In this document: in pieces, positions 1 through 7,950 of the stretch | Layout of the letters: each line of letters opens with the position of its first letter | Position numbering within the stretch: the stretch's first letter is position 1 | Assembly: GCA_900465685.1 (NCBI GenBank) | Contig: UEGR01000005.1 | Span: 1 to 64,000, forward strand | Direction: 5' to 3' | DNA from: Hyphomicrobiales bacterium | GTDB lineage: Bacteria; Pseudomonadota; Alphaproteobacteria; Rhizobiales; Rhizobiaceae | Length of the DNA: 64,000 nucleotides | Notes under the pieces: generated by a model | Seen by the model: only the letters and a program-made list of their open reading frames with translations | Told to the model about the DNA's origin: nothing | Databases searched by the model: none | Made by a program: the position numbers and the translations under genes

Positions 1-695
1 ATAAGCGGATGCGTGACGAGTGCTTCGCCGACCTTGCGGTCACCGCCCTGAATGAGGCTGAACACTCCCTTCGGCATGCCGGTCTTGGCAATGGCGGCCT
101 GAATAGCGTCAGCGACGATTTCGCCGGTGCCAGGATGGGCGGAATGGCCCTTCACAACCACCGGGCAGCCTGCGGCAAGAGCAGCTGCGGTGTCACCACC
201 AGCAGTCGAGAAGGCGAGCGGAAAGTTGGAGGCACCGAAAACGGCGACCGGGCCGATCGGGCGCTGCATCAGGCGGATTTCCGGACGCGCTGCAGGCTTG
301 CGGTCGGGCAGGGCCTCATCGACGCGACGGTCGAGATAATCGGCCTTGCGAATATGATTGGCAAAAAGGCGCAGCTGGCCGGTGGTGCGTCCGCGCTCGC
401 CTTCAAGACGGCCGGTCGGCAGGCCGGTTTCCTGCGTACCGATTTCGGTGATGGCGGCAGCACGGGCTTCAATTTCGTCGGCAATGTCTTCAAGGAAGAG
501 GGCGCGTTCTTCGCGGCTTGTATAACCATAGGTCCAGAAAGCGTCTTCCGCTGCTTCGCAGGCGCGCGCTACCAGAGCGGGCGTACCAACCGCGAATTCA
601 TGCGATGGACCTGTTGCCGGTGTTGAAGCGAACGTTGTCTTCCCCGCAACCCACTCGCCAGCTATCAGGTGTTGTCCATGGGGTTTCCAGCTCAT
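1..695 (-). CDS. Aldehyde dehydrogenase (NADP-type), 5' part, cut by window edge
   Basis: This reading frame stays open from the ATG at 695 to the window edge, giving 231 codons of N-terminal sequence with no stop seen. The protein begins MSWKPHGQHLIAGEWVAGK and continues with the NAD(P)-binding half of an aldehyde dehydrogenase. GPVAVFGASNFPLAFSTAGG and the following GCPVVVKGHSAHPGT match the conserved cofactor-binding segments of the alpha-ketoglutarate semialdehyde dehydrogenase-like branch. A purine-rich ribosome site (AAAGGAA) lies about six bases before the ATG. The catalytic Cys and Glu lie beyond the window, so activity cannot be judged. The substrate is unknown; this branch often oxidises 2,5-dioxopentanoate from sugar-acid breakdown. 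Family placement is firm, the exact substrate is a guess. Confidence 0.85.
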   Translation of the reverse strand, partial: MSWKPHGQHLIAGEWVAGKTTFASTPATGPSHEFAVGTPALVARACEAAEDAFWTYGYTSREERALFLEDIADEIEARAAAITEIGTQETGLPTGRLEGERGRTTGQLRLFANHIRKADYLDRRVDEALPDRKPAARPEIRLMQRPIGPVAVFGASNFPLAFSTAGGDTAAALAAGCPVVVKGHSAHPGTGEIVADAIQAAIAKTGMPKGVFSLIQGGDRKVGEALVTHPL

Positions 696-1044
696 CTCAA
701 TTCCTTTCCGCTTGCTATTGCAGCAAGTCAGCCTATCGCGGCGCGATCTACATATTATCCCGATCCATTTTTCTGCACGCAGGGGCGGCTAAAAGGATCA
801 GTGCAGCATGGATACATGGAATGGAATGAATTGTCGCCTGAGTCAGTGCTTTTGCTGGCATTATGAATCACAAGATGCGGTGAACTGGCAAATATGCCAA
901 AGCACCATGTGATTCACCACGCTGGATGGCCTCTTCTCGGTGGCTGGACGGAGCGATGTGGATAACAGGATGTCTTTGAAAAGGCCGGGAAAACCGGCGT
1001 TTTGAAAGAAAGGCGAAAATTCTTTTGCTTTCTTTTCAGCACTT
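696..1044. other. Non-coding stretch with a weak hairpin
   Basis: No convincing gene was found between the aldehyde dehydrogenase and the tRNA units. Short open frames here have no ribosome site and no family resemblance. A small hairpin with arms GCCGG (984-988) and CCGGC (994-998) is flanked by A-rich and T-rich bases (978-1003) and could be a weak bidirectional terminator. The promoter of the leftward aldehyde dehydrogenase should lie in the first 150 bases. Confidence 0.4.
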
Positions 1045-1046
1045 GC

Positions 1047-1075
1047 TTGACACTTGTGTGCGAACCCCTTAAACG
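1047..1075 (+). promoter_or_regulatory. Sigma70-type promoter of tRNA-Asp copy 1
   Basis: A perfect -35 TTGACA (1047-1052) is followed after 17 bases by TAAACG (1070-1075), a plausible -10. It lies about 60 bases before the mature tRNA 5' end and is conserved in the second repeat copy. Confidence 0.7.
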
Positions 1076-1133
1076 ACCGCTCACACCGACGGAAACGACG
1101 GTGGTGACTGAAGCCTACGGGCTGAAAAAATGC

Positions 1134-1210
1134 GCGGGTGTAGCTCAGTTGGTTAGAGTGCCGGCCTGTCACGCCGGAGGTCGCGGGTTCGAGCCCCGTC
1201 ACTCGCGCCA
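1134..1210 (+). tRNA. tRNA-Asp (anticodon GUC), copy 1
   Basis: A 77-base cloverleaf including an encoded CCA. Acceptor arms GCGGGTG (1134-1140) and CACTCGC pair over seven positions with one G-U. The D arm contains AGCTCAGTTGGTTAGAG, the anticodon stem-loop reads CCGGCCTGTCACGCCGG with GTC as anticodon, and the T arm carries GGGTTCGAGCCCC. All tertiary positions look normal. It is identical to the second copy 368 bases downstream. An open frame read antisense through this tRNA is spurious. Confidence 0.97.
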
Positions 1211-1256
1211 CTTTCCTTCAACACAATCAAATGTACTGTTGAATTGAAAGTGGCGC
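1205..1256 (+). other. Fold-back hairpin joining tRNA-Asp 3' end to its trailer, copy 1
   Basis: The tRNA end plus following bases, GCGCCACTTTC (1205-1215) and TTCAACA (1217-1223), pair with TGTTGAA (1237-1243) and GAAAGTGGCGC (1246-1256). This gives an 18-bp stem with a small internal loop. The stem includes the CCA end and part of the acceptor strand, so it competes with the tRNA fold. No T-tract follows directly, so it is not a classical terminator. Confidence 0.6.
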
Positions 1257-1414
1257 TCCACGCCTTTTCATTCCTTTCCCTTTTCGTACTTCATATCGCG
1301 CAAGCCTTTGCTCGTTCTTGCGCCAAGGGCCTATTCACACAGCCTGCTTGCAGGGTGTTTCGCACAGTCTGTGTATGAATTGCAGAATATCGCAATTCTT
1401 CTCCAAACATGCGC

Positions 1415-1443
1415 TTGACACTTGTGTTCGAACCCCTTAAACG
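1415..1443 (+). promoter_or_regulatory. Sigma70-type promoter of tRNA-Asp copy 2
   Basis: TTGACA (1415-1420), a 17-base spacer and TAAACG (1438-1443), the same arrangement as in copy 1, so each tRNA copy can be transcribed independently. Confidence 0.7.
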
Positions 1444-1501
1444 ACCGCTCACACCGCCGGAAACGACGGTGGTGACTGAAGCCTACGGGCTGAAAAAATG
1501 C

Positions 1502-1578
1502 GCGGGTGTAGCTCAGTTGGTTAGAGTGCCGGCCTGTCACGCCGGAGGTCGCGGGTTCGAGCCCCGTCACTCGCGCCA
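1502..1578 (+). tRNA. tRNA-Asp (anticodon GUC), copy 2
   Basis: Identical in sequence to the copy at 1134-1210, with a seven-base acceptor stem, GTC anticodon, canonical T arm and encoded CCA. It sits in the second unit of the 220-bp duplication with its own promoter and fold-back trailer. Confidence 0.97.
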
Positions 1579-1624
1579 CTTTCCTTCAACACAATAAAAT
1601 GCACTGTTGAATTGAAAGTGGCGC
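1573..1624 (+). other. Fold-back hairpin joining tRNA-Asp 3' end to its trailer, copy 2
   Basis: Same 11-bp plus 7-bp stem as in copy 1, with arms GCGCCACTTTC (1573-1583) and GAAAGTGGCGC (1614-1624). Substitutions between the copies fall in the loop and leave the arms intact. No T-run follows. Confidence 0.6.
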
Positions 1625-1737
1625 TCCACGCCATTTGCCGAACGTCTTCCCAGAGATAGCAAAAAATACCGTACAAACATGTGCAGGCGGATTTGACCCG
1701 TCGGCTGGTTCGCGTCGGTATTTGAGCAAGCGCTCTT

Positions 1738-1833
1738 TTATCGGGAGAATTGTTTCCAGGAGAGGTAGGCGACCGAGAGAATGATCGCGCCGATCACCAG
1801 AAGGTCGCCGCCGGCGAGCAGAAAATGCTGCAT
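1738..1833 (-). CDS. 31-residue single-pass membrane peptide, unknown function
   Basis: A strong ribosome site (GGGAGGT) lies five bases before the ATG at 1833. The frame encodes MQHFLLAGGDLLVIGAIILS followed by VAYLSWKQFSR and a TAA stop. Residues 3-24 are almost purely hydrophobic and form one membrane helix, ending in an aromatic and basic tail (WKQFSR), so a helix with the C-terminus in the cytoplasm is likely. Size and shape recall KdpF-type or other accessory membrane peptides, but no kdp genes are nearby and I do not recognise the sequence. The case for translation is the ribosome site and the protein-like composition. A longer in-frame start upstream has no ribosome site. Confidence 0.6.
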   Translation of the reverse strand: MQHFLLAGGDLLVIGAIILSVAYLSWKQFSR

Positions 1834-2471
1834 ATGTGACCTCCCTTCGATTCTGATTCCAAGCAATGTCCTTATGATAAAGTCTGTCCTGCCGATCTGA
1901 AGGCATGGCTTGGCGCACTGCGAGGGTGCCGGACTATTTCCATTCTCCATATTGCTGCCTGCACGAAAGAAATTTTGCGCGTCTCACGGCGTGGCGTTTT
2001 CGGACGCTGCATTTGCGATGTTGGGGGAGGGAGATCAATTTGTCGCGGCGCGCTTATATTTATCTCTCGTTCTGCGGCGCGGCGAACGGCATGCGGGCGT
2101 ACTTTATTTATAGAGGCGATGATTCTCTTTGCTGTTGTCAGCGAGAATGCATCGTGAGACATTGCCTCACAAAATTATGATCTTACTGTGCCATCATGGG
2201 GCTGAACGGGTTCAGCCGGGTTATTCGGGCCTGAGGCGACGCCTTATTAAGCATCTCGACCCGACTATGCCCACCTGAAGGCGCTGGAGGGGTTGCGCTT
2301 CAACGCGGGCTGCGCTAACCGTCCCCGCGAAAGCGCTTAGTTCGCACGGCATGCCTTTTGAAGCTGCTTGGGGCGACGAGGTTGCAACAGATGCAATGTG
2401 TCGCATGGTCGTGGGCTTCAAAAAGCTTATGACAGGCGGCGCAGCCTCGTATTCAAGCCGGATAAAGGATC
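1834..2471. other. Long leader region before nuo; perfect inverted repeat at 2200-2217
   Basis: No gene is supported in these 638 bases. A perfect inverted repeat GGCTGAAC (2200-2207) and GTTCAGCC (2210-2217) with a two-base gap lies about 255 bases before nuoA and could be an operator or a cruciform. Another short dyad around GAGGCGACGCCTT follows near 2231. The nuo promoter must lie here, but no clear -35/-10 pair stands out. Confidence 0.4.
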
Positions 2472-2837
2472 ATGAACGAGCTTTTAAGTTCCTATTTGCC
2501 GATTGTCATCTTTCTCGGCATCGCAATGGTAATCGGTGTAGCCCTTCTGGTTGCGCCGTTCCTCGTCGCATATAGACAGCCAGACCCGGAAAAGCTTTCA
2601 GCTTACGAGTGCGGCTTCAATGCCTTCGATGACGCCCGTATGAAATTCGACATTCGTTTCTACCTCGTGTCGATTCTCTTCATCATCTTCGATCTTGAAG
2701 TCGCCTTCCTGTTTCCGTGGGCTGTGTCCTTCGGTTCCATTGGTTGGTTCGGCTTTGCGTCGATGATGCTGTTCCTTGGCGTCCTCACCATCGGCTTCAT
2801 CTATGAATGGAAGAAGGGAGCGCTGGAATGGGATTGA
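2472..2837 (+). CDS. nuoA: NADH-quinone oxidoreductase subunit A
   Basis: A 121-residue membrane subunit of complex I. It has three hydrophobic helices (about 8-33, 60-82 and 90-112). The conserved loop [20 protein letters not shown] carries the Cys and acidic residues typical of NuoA/ND3, whose loop sits near the quinone site. It begins the operon. Its end overlaps the start of nuoB by ten bases, which suggests coupled translation. Length is normal. Confidence 0.97.
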   Translation: MNELLSSYLPIVIFLGIAMVIGVALLVAPFLVAYRQPDPEKLSAYECGFNAFDDARMKFDIRFYLVSILFIIFDLEVAFLFPWAVSFGSIGWFGFASMMLFLGVLTIGFIYEWKKGALEWD

Positions 2838-3409
2838 CCACAGCCAACACCACACTCGTGGCTCCGCAGCCGAAGGGCATTCTTGACCCGCGTACGGGCA
2901 AGCCTGTCGGCTCCGACGATGCTTTCTTCAACGATCTGAACAGCGAACTGTCCGACAAGGGCTTCATCGTCACGTCTGCTGACGCTCTGATCACCTGGGC
3001 GCGTACCGGTTCGCTGATGTGGATGACCTTCGGTCTCGCATGCTGCGCTGTGGAAATGATGCACATTTCCATGCCGCGCTACGACGCCGAACGCTTCGGT
3101 ATCGCACCGCGCGCGTCTCCGCGTCAGTCCGACGTGATGATCGTTGCAGGCACGCTGACCAACAAGATGGCGCCCGCTCTGCGCAAGGTCTACGACCAGA
3201 TGCCTGAGCCGCGCTATGTGATTTCGATGGGTTCCTGCGCCAATGGCGGCGGCTACTACCACTATTCCTATTCGGTGGTTCGTGGCTGCGATCGCGTGGT
3301 TCCGGTCGATATCTATGTGCCTGGCTGCCCGCCGACCGCGGAAGCTCTGCTTTACGGCATCCTTCTTCTTCAGAAGAAGATCCGTCGCACGGGTACGATC
3401 GAGCGTTAA
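2828..3409 (+). CDS. nuoB: NADH-quinone oxidoreductase subunit B (cluster N2)
   Basis: This 193-residue peripheral-arm subunit carries the terminal [4Fe-4S] cluster N2, which hands electrons to quinone. The adjacent Cys72-Cys73 pair in [10 protein letters not shown], Cys137 in [11 protein letters not shown] and Cys167 in [11 protein letters not shown] are the expected ligands. The start at 2828 fits family length and has GGGAG upstream; an in-frame start seven codons earlier would lie deeper inside nuoA. A hairpin follows directly after the stop codon. Confidence 0.97.
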   Translation: MGLTTANTTLVAPQPKGILDPRTGKPVGSDDAFFNDLNSELSDKGFIVTSADALITWARTGSLMWMTFGLACCAVEMMHISMPRYDAERFGIAPRASPRQSDVMIVAGTLTNKMAPALRKVYDQMPEPRYVISMGSCANGGGYYHYSYSVVRGCDRVVPVDIYVPGCPPTAEALLYGILLLQKKIRRTGTIER

Positions 3410-3410
3410 T

Positions 3411-3426
3411 CCGGTCTCCGGACCGG
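3411..3426 (+). other. Intra-operon hairpin between nuoB and nuoC
   Basis: Perfect arms CCGGTC (3411-3416) and GACCGG (3421-3426) around a TCCG loop, starting one base after the nuoB stop codon. TTT follows. The 128-base nuoB-nuoC gap is the longest in the operon. It may be an mRNA-stability element or a partial terminator. Confidence 0.45.
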
Positions 3427-3537
3427 TTTGCGCCATACAGGTTTTGTTAGGGTTCGACTGACACCGCCGCGCGGGATTTCTCCCAAAAGTCTCCCAAGGC
3501 AAGTGCAGTGTGAGTTCTAAATAAGGAAGTTAGGGAA

Positions 3538-4146
3538 ATGAGCGAAGAAGCTCTCGGTGAACTTTCCGGCTACATCAAAGAACGCCTCGGCGATGCAATC
3601 GAAGAGGCGAAGCTGGCCTATGGCGAGCTGACGCTTTGCGTACCGGTGACGAGCCTTATCAGCGTTCTGACCTTCCTGCGTGACGATGTGCAGTGCCAGT
3701 TCGTCAATCTGACGGACATTTCCGGCGTTGACTATCCGCAGCGCGCCAATCGCTTCGATGTGGTCTATCAGCTGATGTCTCCGCGTCAGAACCAGCGCAT
3801 TCGCGTCAAGGTTCAGGCCGATGAAGACACGCTGGTTCCGTCGGCGGTTTCGGTTTTCGTGGGTGCCGAATGGTACGAACGCGAGGCTTACGACATGTAT
3901 GGCGTGCTGTTCTCCGGCCACCCGGATCTGCGTCGCCTTCTGACCGACTACGGTTTCGAAGGCCATCCGCTGCGCAAGGATTTCCCGCTGACCGGTTTTG
4001 TGGAAGTGCGTTACAGCGACGAGCTGAAGCGCGTCATCTACGAACCTGTCGAACTGCGTCAGGAATTCCGCAATTTCGATTTTCTCTCGCCATGGGAAGG
4101 GACGGATTACGTCCTGCCGGGCGATGAGAAGGCAAAGACGAACTGA
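3538..4146 (+). CDS. nuoC: NADH-quinone oxidoreductase subunit C (30 kDa)
   Basis: 202 residues of the hydrophilic arm subunit that packs against NuoD. The signature region [20 protein letters not shown] followed by [20 protein letters not shown] is present. It is a separate gene, not fused to nuoD as in enterobacteria. The start ATG follows AAGGAAGTTAGGGAA, which supplies a ribosome site. Normal length. Confidence 0.97.
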   Translation: MSEEALGELSGYIKERLGDAIEEAKLAYGELTLCVPVTSLISVLTFLRDDVQCQFVNLTDISGVDYPQRANRFDVVYQLMSPRQNQRIRVKVQADEDTLVPSAVSVFVGAEWYEREAYDMYGVLFSGHPDLRRLLTDYGFEGHPLRKDFPLTGFVEVRYSDELKRVIYEPVELRQEFRNFDFLSPWEGTDYVLPGDEKAKTN

Positions 4147-4163
4147 GCGACGGGAAGCTGAAC

Positions 4164-5354
4164 ATGGCTGAGACTCAGGTCCGCAATTTCAATATCAACT
4201 TTGGTCCGCAGCACCCTGCCGCGCACGGTGTGCTGCGTCTGGTGCTTGAGCTCGACGGCGAAGTCGTCGACCGCGTCGATCCGCATATCGGTCTGCTGCA
4301 TCGCGGCACCGAGAAGCTGATGGAAGCCAAGACCTATCTTCAGGCTGTGCCTTATCTCGATCGCCTCGACTACGTGGCGCCGATGAATCAGGAGCACGCT
4401 TATGCGCTCGCCGTCGAACGCCTTATGGGCATCGATGTGCCGAAGCGCGGTCAGCTGATCCGCGTTCTCTATTCGGAAATTGGCCGTATCCTGAACCACC
4501 TGCTGAACGTGACCACGCAGGCCATGGACGTTGGCGCATTGACGCCACCGCTCTGGGGCTTCGAAGAGCGTGAAAAGCTGATGGTGTTCTACGAACGCGC
4601 GTGCGGCGCACGTATGCACGCTGCTTATTTCCGTCCGGGCGGCGTCCATCAGGACCTGCCGGATCAGCTCGTGGAAGACATCGGCAAATGGATCGATCCG
4701 TTCTTCACGACGCTCAACAATCTTGATGACCTCATCACACCGAACCGTATTTTCAAGCAGCGTAACGTCGATATCGGCGTGGTCTCGTTGGAAGATGCAT
4801 GGGCATGGGGCTTCTCGGGCGTCATGGTTCGCGGTTCGGGCGCTGCATGGGATCTGCGCAAGTCGCAGCCTTACGAGTGCTACAACGAAATGGAATTCGA
4901 TATTCCAATCGGTAAGAACGGCGATTGCTACGACCGCTACCTGATCCGCATGGAAGAAATGCGCCAGTCGGCCCGTATCATGCGCCAGTGCGTTGATCTG
5001 CTTCTCGGCAAGGAACGCGTTGGTCCGGTTTCCAACACCGACAACAAGATCGTGCCGCCGAAGCGCGGCGAGATGAAGCGTTCGATGGAAGCGCTCATCC
5101 ACCACTTCAAGCTTTACACGGAAGGCTACCATGTGCCTGCCGGTGAAGTTTACGCAGCAGTTGAAGCCCCGAAGGGCGAATTTGGCGTCTTCCTCGTCTC
5201 GGACGGCTCCAACAAGCCTTATCGCTGCAAGCTGCGCGCTCCGGGCTTTGCCCATCTTCAAGCCATGGATTTCCTGTGCCGCGGCCATATGCTGGCTGAC
5301 GTGTCGGCAATTCTTGGCTCGCTCGATATTGTGTTTGGTGAGGTTGACCGCTGA
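4164..5354 (+). CDS. nuoD: NADH-quinone oxidoreductase subunit D (49 kDa)
   Basis: 396 residues. The N-terminal motif [15 protein letters not shown] and the C-terminal DIVFGEVDR are diagnostic of the 49-kDa subunit that, with NuoB, forms the quinone-binding pocket. It is descended from the large subunit of [NiFe] hydrogenases but lacks the metal-binding cysteines. The TGA stop overlaps the ATG of nuoE by one base (TGATG), so the two are translationally coupled. Confidence 0.97.
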   Translation: MAETQVRNFNINFGPQHPAAHGVLRLVLELDGEVVDRVDPHIGLLHRGTEKLMEAKTYLQAVPYLDRLDYVAPMNQEHAYALAVERLMGIDVPKRGQLIRVLYSEIGRILNHLLNVTTQAMDVGALTPPLWGFEEREKLMVFYERACGARMHAAYFRPGGVHQDLPDQLVEDIGKWIDPFFTTLNNLDDLITPNRIFKQRNVDIGVVSLEDAWAWGFSGVMVRGSGAAWDLRKSQPYECYNEMEFDIPIGKNGDCYDRYLIRMEEMRQSARIMRQCVDLLLGKERVGPVSNTDNKIVPPKRGEMKRSMEALIHHFKLYTEGYHVPAGEVYAAVEAPKGEFGVFLVSDGSNKPYRCKLRAPGFAHLQAMDFLCRGHMLADVSAILGSLDIVFGEVDR

Positions 5355-6508
5355 TGTCCGTTCGCCGTCTCGCAGATGATGCCGTCCAGCCAGCCGCTTT
5401 CGCGTTCAACGCGGAAAATCAGGTCTGGGCGCACAAGACGATCGCAAAATTCCCAGAAAGCCGTCAGCAGTCGGCTGTTATTCCGTTGCTCATGCGTGCG
5501 CAGGAGCAGGACGGCTGGGTCACGAAAGCTGCCATTGAACATGTAGCAGCCATGCTCGACATGCCGCTGATCCGCGTTCTGGAAGTCGCAACTTTCTATA
5601 CGCAGTTCCAGCTGAAGCCGGTTGGCACGCGCGCTCACATTCAGGTTTGCGGTACGACCCCGTGCATGCTGCGCGGTTCGGAAGCGCTGATGGACGTCTG
5701 CCGTCACAAGATCAACCACGACCCGTTCGAGACCAATGCCGACGGTACGCTGTCGTGGGAAGAAGTCGAATGTCAGGGCGCCTGCGCCAATGCGCCGATG
5801 GTCATGATCTTCAAGGACGCCTACGAAGATCTGACGCCGGAACGCCTTGCTGAAATCATCGACGCTTTCGAAGCTGGCAAGGGCGACACCGTCAAGCCGG
5901 GTCCGCAGGAAGACCGCGTGACGTCTGAGCCGATCAACGGCCTGACCTCGCTGACCGAAGATCTGGACTACAAGAAGATCGGCCTCGAAACCCGCAAGGC
6001 ATCGGATGCCGCGACTGCCAAGGCGAAGGCCGAAGCGGAAGCAAAGGCCAAGGCGGAAGCCGAAGCCAAGGCTGCTGAAGAAAAGGCCGCTGCGCCGTCC
6101 AACGCTGCAAAGCCGGTCACCAATGCGCCTGAAACCGATCCGGCTCTGAAGACGCCTTCGGACGTCAAGGTGTCGAAGGCCGCCGAGAAGGCCGCTTCGG
6201 TGGATACGAAACAGTCATTCAAGCTCGACGATACCAATCGCCCGGTCGCCATGGAGCGCCCGGAAGCCGTTGACGATCTGAAGCTGATCTCCGGCGTTGG
6301 CCCGAAGATTGAAGCAACCCTGCATGAGCTGGGCATCTTCACCTTCAAGCAGGTTGCTGCCTGGAAGAAGGCCGAGCGCGAATGGGTTGACGGTTATCTC
6401 AGCTTCCACGGTCGCATCGAGCGTGAAGAATGGGTGAAGCAAGCCAAGGCTTTGGCCAAGGGCGGCGTCGAGGAATACATCAAGGTATTCGGAAAGAAGC
6501 CGGTATGA
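5354..6508 (+). CDS. nuoE: NADH-quinone oxidoreductase subunit E with long C-terminal extension
   Basis: Residues 1-180 are the thioredoxin-like 24-kDa subunit that binds [2Fe-2S] cluster N1a. The four ligands are Cys99 and Cys104 (VCGTTPCM) and Cys140 and Cys144 (ECQGACANAPM). The protein runs on to 384 residues, well beyond the 160-220 of many homologues. An Ala/Lys/Glu-rich helical segment (about 217-250) and a linker lead to a helix-hairpin-helix-like domain (about 305-372, with LISGVGPKIEATLHELGIFT). That domain resembles the COG3743-type fold otherwise linked to DNA-binding proteins. No frameshift joins the parts. The role of the tail is unknown. Confidence 0.95.
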   Translation: MSVRRLADDAVQPAAFAFNAENQVWAHKTIAKFPESRQQSAVIPLLMRAQEQDGWVTKAAIEHVAAMLDMPLIRVLEVATFYTQFQLKPVGTRAHIQVCGTTPCMLRGSEALMDVCRHKINHDPFETNADGTLSWEEVECQGACANAPMVMIFKDAYEDLTPERLAEIIDAFEAGKGDTVKPGPQEDRVTSEPINGLTSLTEDLDYKKIGLETRKASDAATAKAKAEAEAKAKAEAEAKAAEEKAAAPSNAAKPVTNAPETDPALKTPSDVKVSKAAEKAASVDTKQSFKLDDTNRPVAMERPEAVDDLKLISGVGPKIEATLHELGIFTFKQVAAWKKAEREWVDGYLSFHGRIEREEWVKQAKALAKGGVEEYIKVFGKKPV

Positions 6509-6549
6509 TGACTTCGATATTCGCAAACACGAACGGAAACAGGTGAGAC

Positions 6550-7857
6550 ATGCTGGCTGATAAAGATCGCATCTTCACCAATATTTACGGCTTCAAGGAT
6601 CGCTCCCTCAAGGGTGCTATGGCTCGCGGCCATTGGGACAACACCAAGGGCTTCATCGAGAAGGGCCGTGACTGGATCATCGACGAGATGAAAGCGTCGG
6701 GCCTGCGTGGCCGTGGCGGCGCTGGCTTCCCGACGGGTCTCAAGTGGTCGTTCATGCCCAAGCAGAGCGACGGTCGCCCGCATTATCTCGTCGTCAATGC
6801 CGACGAATCCGAGCCGGGCACCTGTAAGGACCGCGAAATCCTGCGCCATGATCCGCATACGCTGATCGAGGGCTGCGTGATCGCCGGTTGCGCCATGGGT
6901 GCACACACCGCTTATATCTATATCCGCGGCGAGTTCATGCGTGAGCGTGAAGCCCTGCAGGCAGCGATCGACGAATGCTACGATGCCGGTCTGCTTGGCA
7001 AGGATAACAAGTGCGGCTGGGATATGGACATTTTTGTCTCCCACGGCGCTGGCGCTTATATCTGCGGTGAAGAAACCGCGCTGCTCGAAAGCCTTGAAGG
7101 TAAGAAGGGCCAGCCGCGCCTGAAGCCGCCATTCCCGGCCAATATGGGTCTGTATGGTTGCCCGACCACCGTGAACAACGTGGAATCGATCGCGGTTGCG
7201 CCGACGATCCTGCGTCGCGGCGGTGCATGGTTCTCGTCCATCGGTCGTCCGAACAATGTCGGCACCAAGCTGTTCCAGGTTTCTGGCCATGTGAACACGC
7301 CTTGCGTGGTGGAAGAAGGCCTCGGCATTCCATTCCGTGAACTGATTGAAAAGCACGCTGGCGGCATTCGCGGCGGCTGGGACAATCTGCTGGCGGTTAT
7401 TCCCGGCGGCGCATCGTGCCCGGTCATCAAGGGCGAAGACATGATGGACGCCATCATGGATTTCGACGGCATGCGCGACAAGAAATCGTCGTTCGGCACC
7501 GGCGGCCTGATTGTCATGGACAAGTCCACGGACATCATCAAGGCGATTGCCCGTCTGTCGGCGTTCTTCAAGCATGAAAGCTGCGGCCAGTGCACGCCGT
7601 GCCGTGAAGGTACCGGCTGGATGTGGCGCGTCATGGAACGTATGGTCAAGGGTAACGCGCAGAAGCGCGAAATCGACATGCTGTTCGACGTGACCAAGCA
7701 GATTGAAGGTCACACGATCTGCGCGCTTGGTGATGCGGCTGCATGGCCAATTCAGGGCTTGATCCGCAATTTCCGTCCGGAAATTGAAAAGCGCATTGAT
7801 GATTACACACGCAACGCCGTGCAGAGCCGTAATATCCGTCTGGAAGCAGCGGAATAA
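6550..7857 (+). CDS. nuoF: NADH-quinone oxidoreductase subunit F (NADH/FMN)
   Basis: 435 residues of the 51-kDa subunit that oxidises NADH. The Gly-rich [16 protein letters not shown] binds NADH and [18 protein letters not shown] is the second conserved FMN segment, and [15 protein letters not shown] with a later Cys binds [4Fe-4S] cluster N3. It sits between nuoE and nuoG as in other complex I operons. Ribosome site AGGTGAG precedes the ATG. Normal length. Confidence 0.98.
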   Translation: MLADKDRIFTNIYGFKDRSLKGAMARGHWDNTKGFIEKGRDWIIDEMKASGLRGRGGAGFPTGLKWSFMPKQSDGRPHYLVVNADESEPGTCKDREILRHDPHTLIEGCVIAGCAMGAHTAYIYIRGEFMREREALQAAIDECYDAGLLGKDNKCGWDMDIFVSHGAGAYICGEETALLESLEGKKGQPRLKPPFPANMGLYGCPTTVNNVESIAVAPTILRRGGAWFSSIGRPNNVGTKLFQVSGHVNTPCVVEEGLGIPFRELIEKHAGGIRGGWDNLLAVIPGGASCPVIKGEDMMDAIMDFDGMRDKKSSFGTGGLIVMDKSTDIIKAIARLSAFFKHESCGQCTPCREGTGWMWRVMERMVKGNAQKREIDMLFDVTKQIEGHTICALGDAAAWPIQGLIRNFRPEIEKRIDDYTRNAVQSRNIRLEAAE

Positions 7858-7950
7858 GGCTTAAACGAGTTGCGTTGAGCCTGCCCGGGTAGGGAAGGCG
7901 GAAAAGTTTGACGTCTAGATTGCGGCACGAGCCGCAGGTTTGGAAAAGCG

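Larger units (their letters stand above)
1045..1264 (+). repeat. Tandem 220-bp repeat, copy 1 (promoter, tRNA-Asp, trailer)
   Basis: Bases 1045-1264 recur at 1413-1632 at an offset of 368 with only a handful of substitutions. The repeated unit holds a promoter, an 80-base leader, the tRNA-Asp gene and a 54-base trailer, so a complete transcription unit was duplicated. The 148 bases between the copies are not repeated. Confidence 0.95.
1413..1632 (+). repeat. Tandem 220-bp repeat, copy 2 (promoter, tRNA-Asp, trailer)
   Basis: Near-identical partner of 1045-1264. The few differences fall in the leader (for example at 1428 and in the GCCGG segment near 1458) and in the hairpin loop, while promoter elements, tRNA and both hairpin arms are unchanged. 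Confidence 0.95.

Noticed and set aside
861-1597. Protein-like frames crossing both tRNA-Asp genes (antisense MARVTGLEPATSGVTG and sense forms)
   Set aside because: These are the familiar spurious translations of tRNA genes; the cloverleaf explains the sequence.
2200-2217. Inverted repeat before nuoA considered as a terminator
   Set aside because: Only a two-base centre and no T-run; kept only as a possible operator or cruciform.
5968-6348. Possible frameshift or fusion error creating the long NuoE
   Set aside because: The frame is continuous, codon use is steady, and the tail has an ordered domain; it is a real extension.
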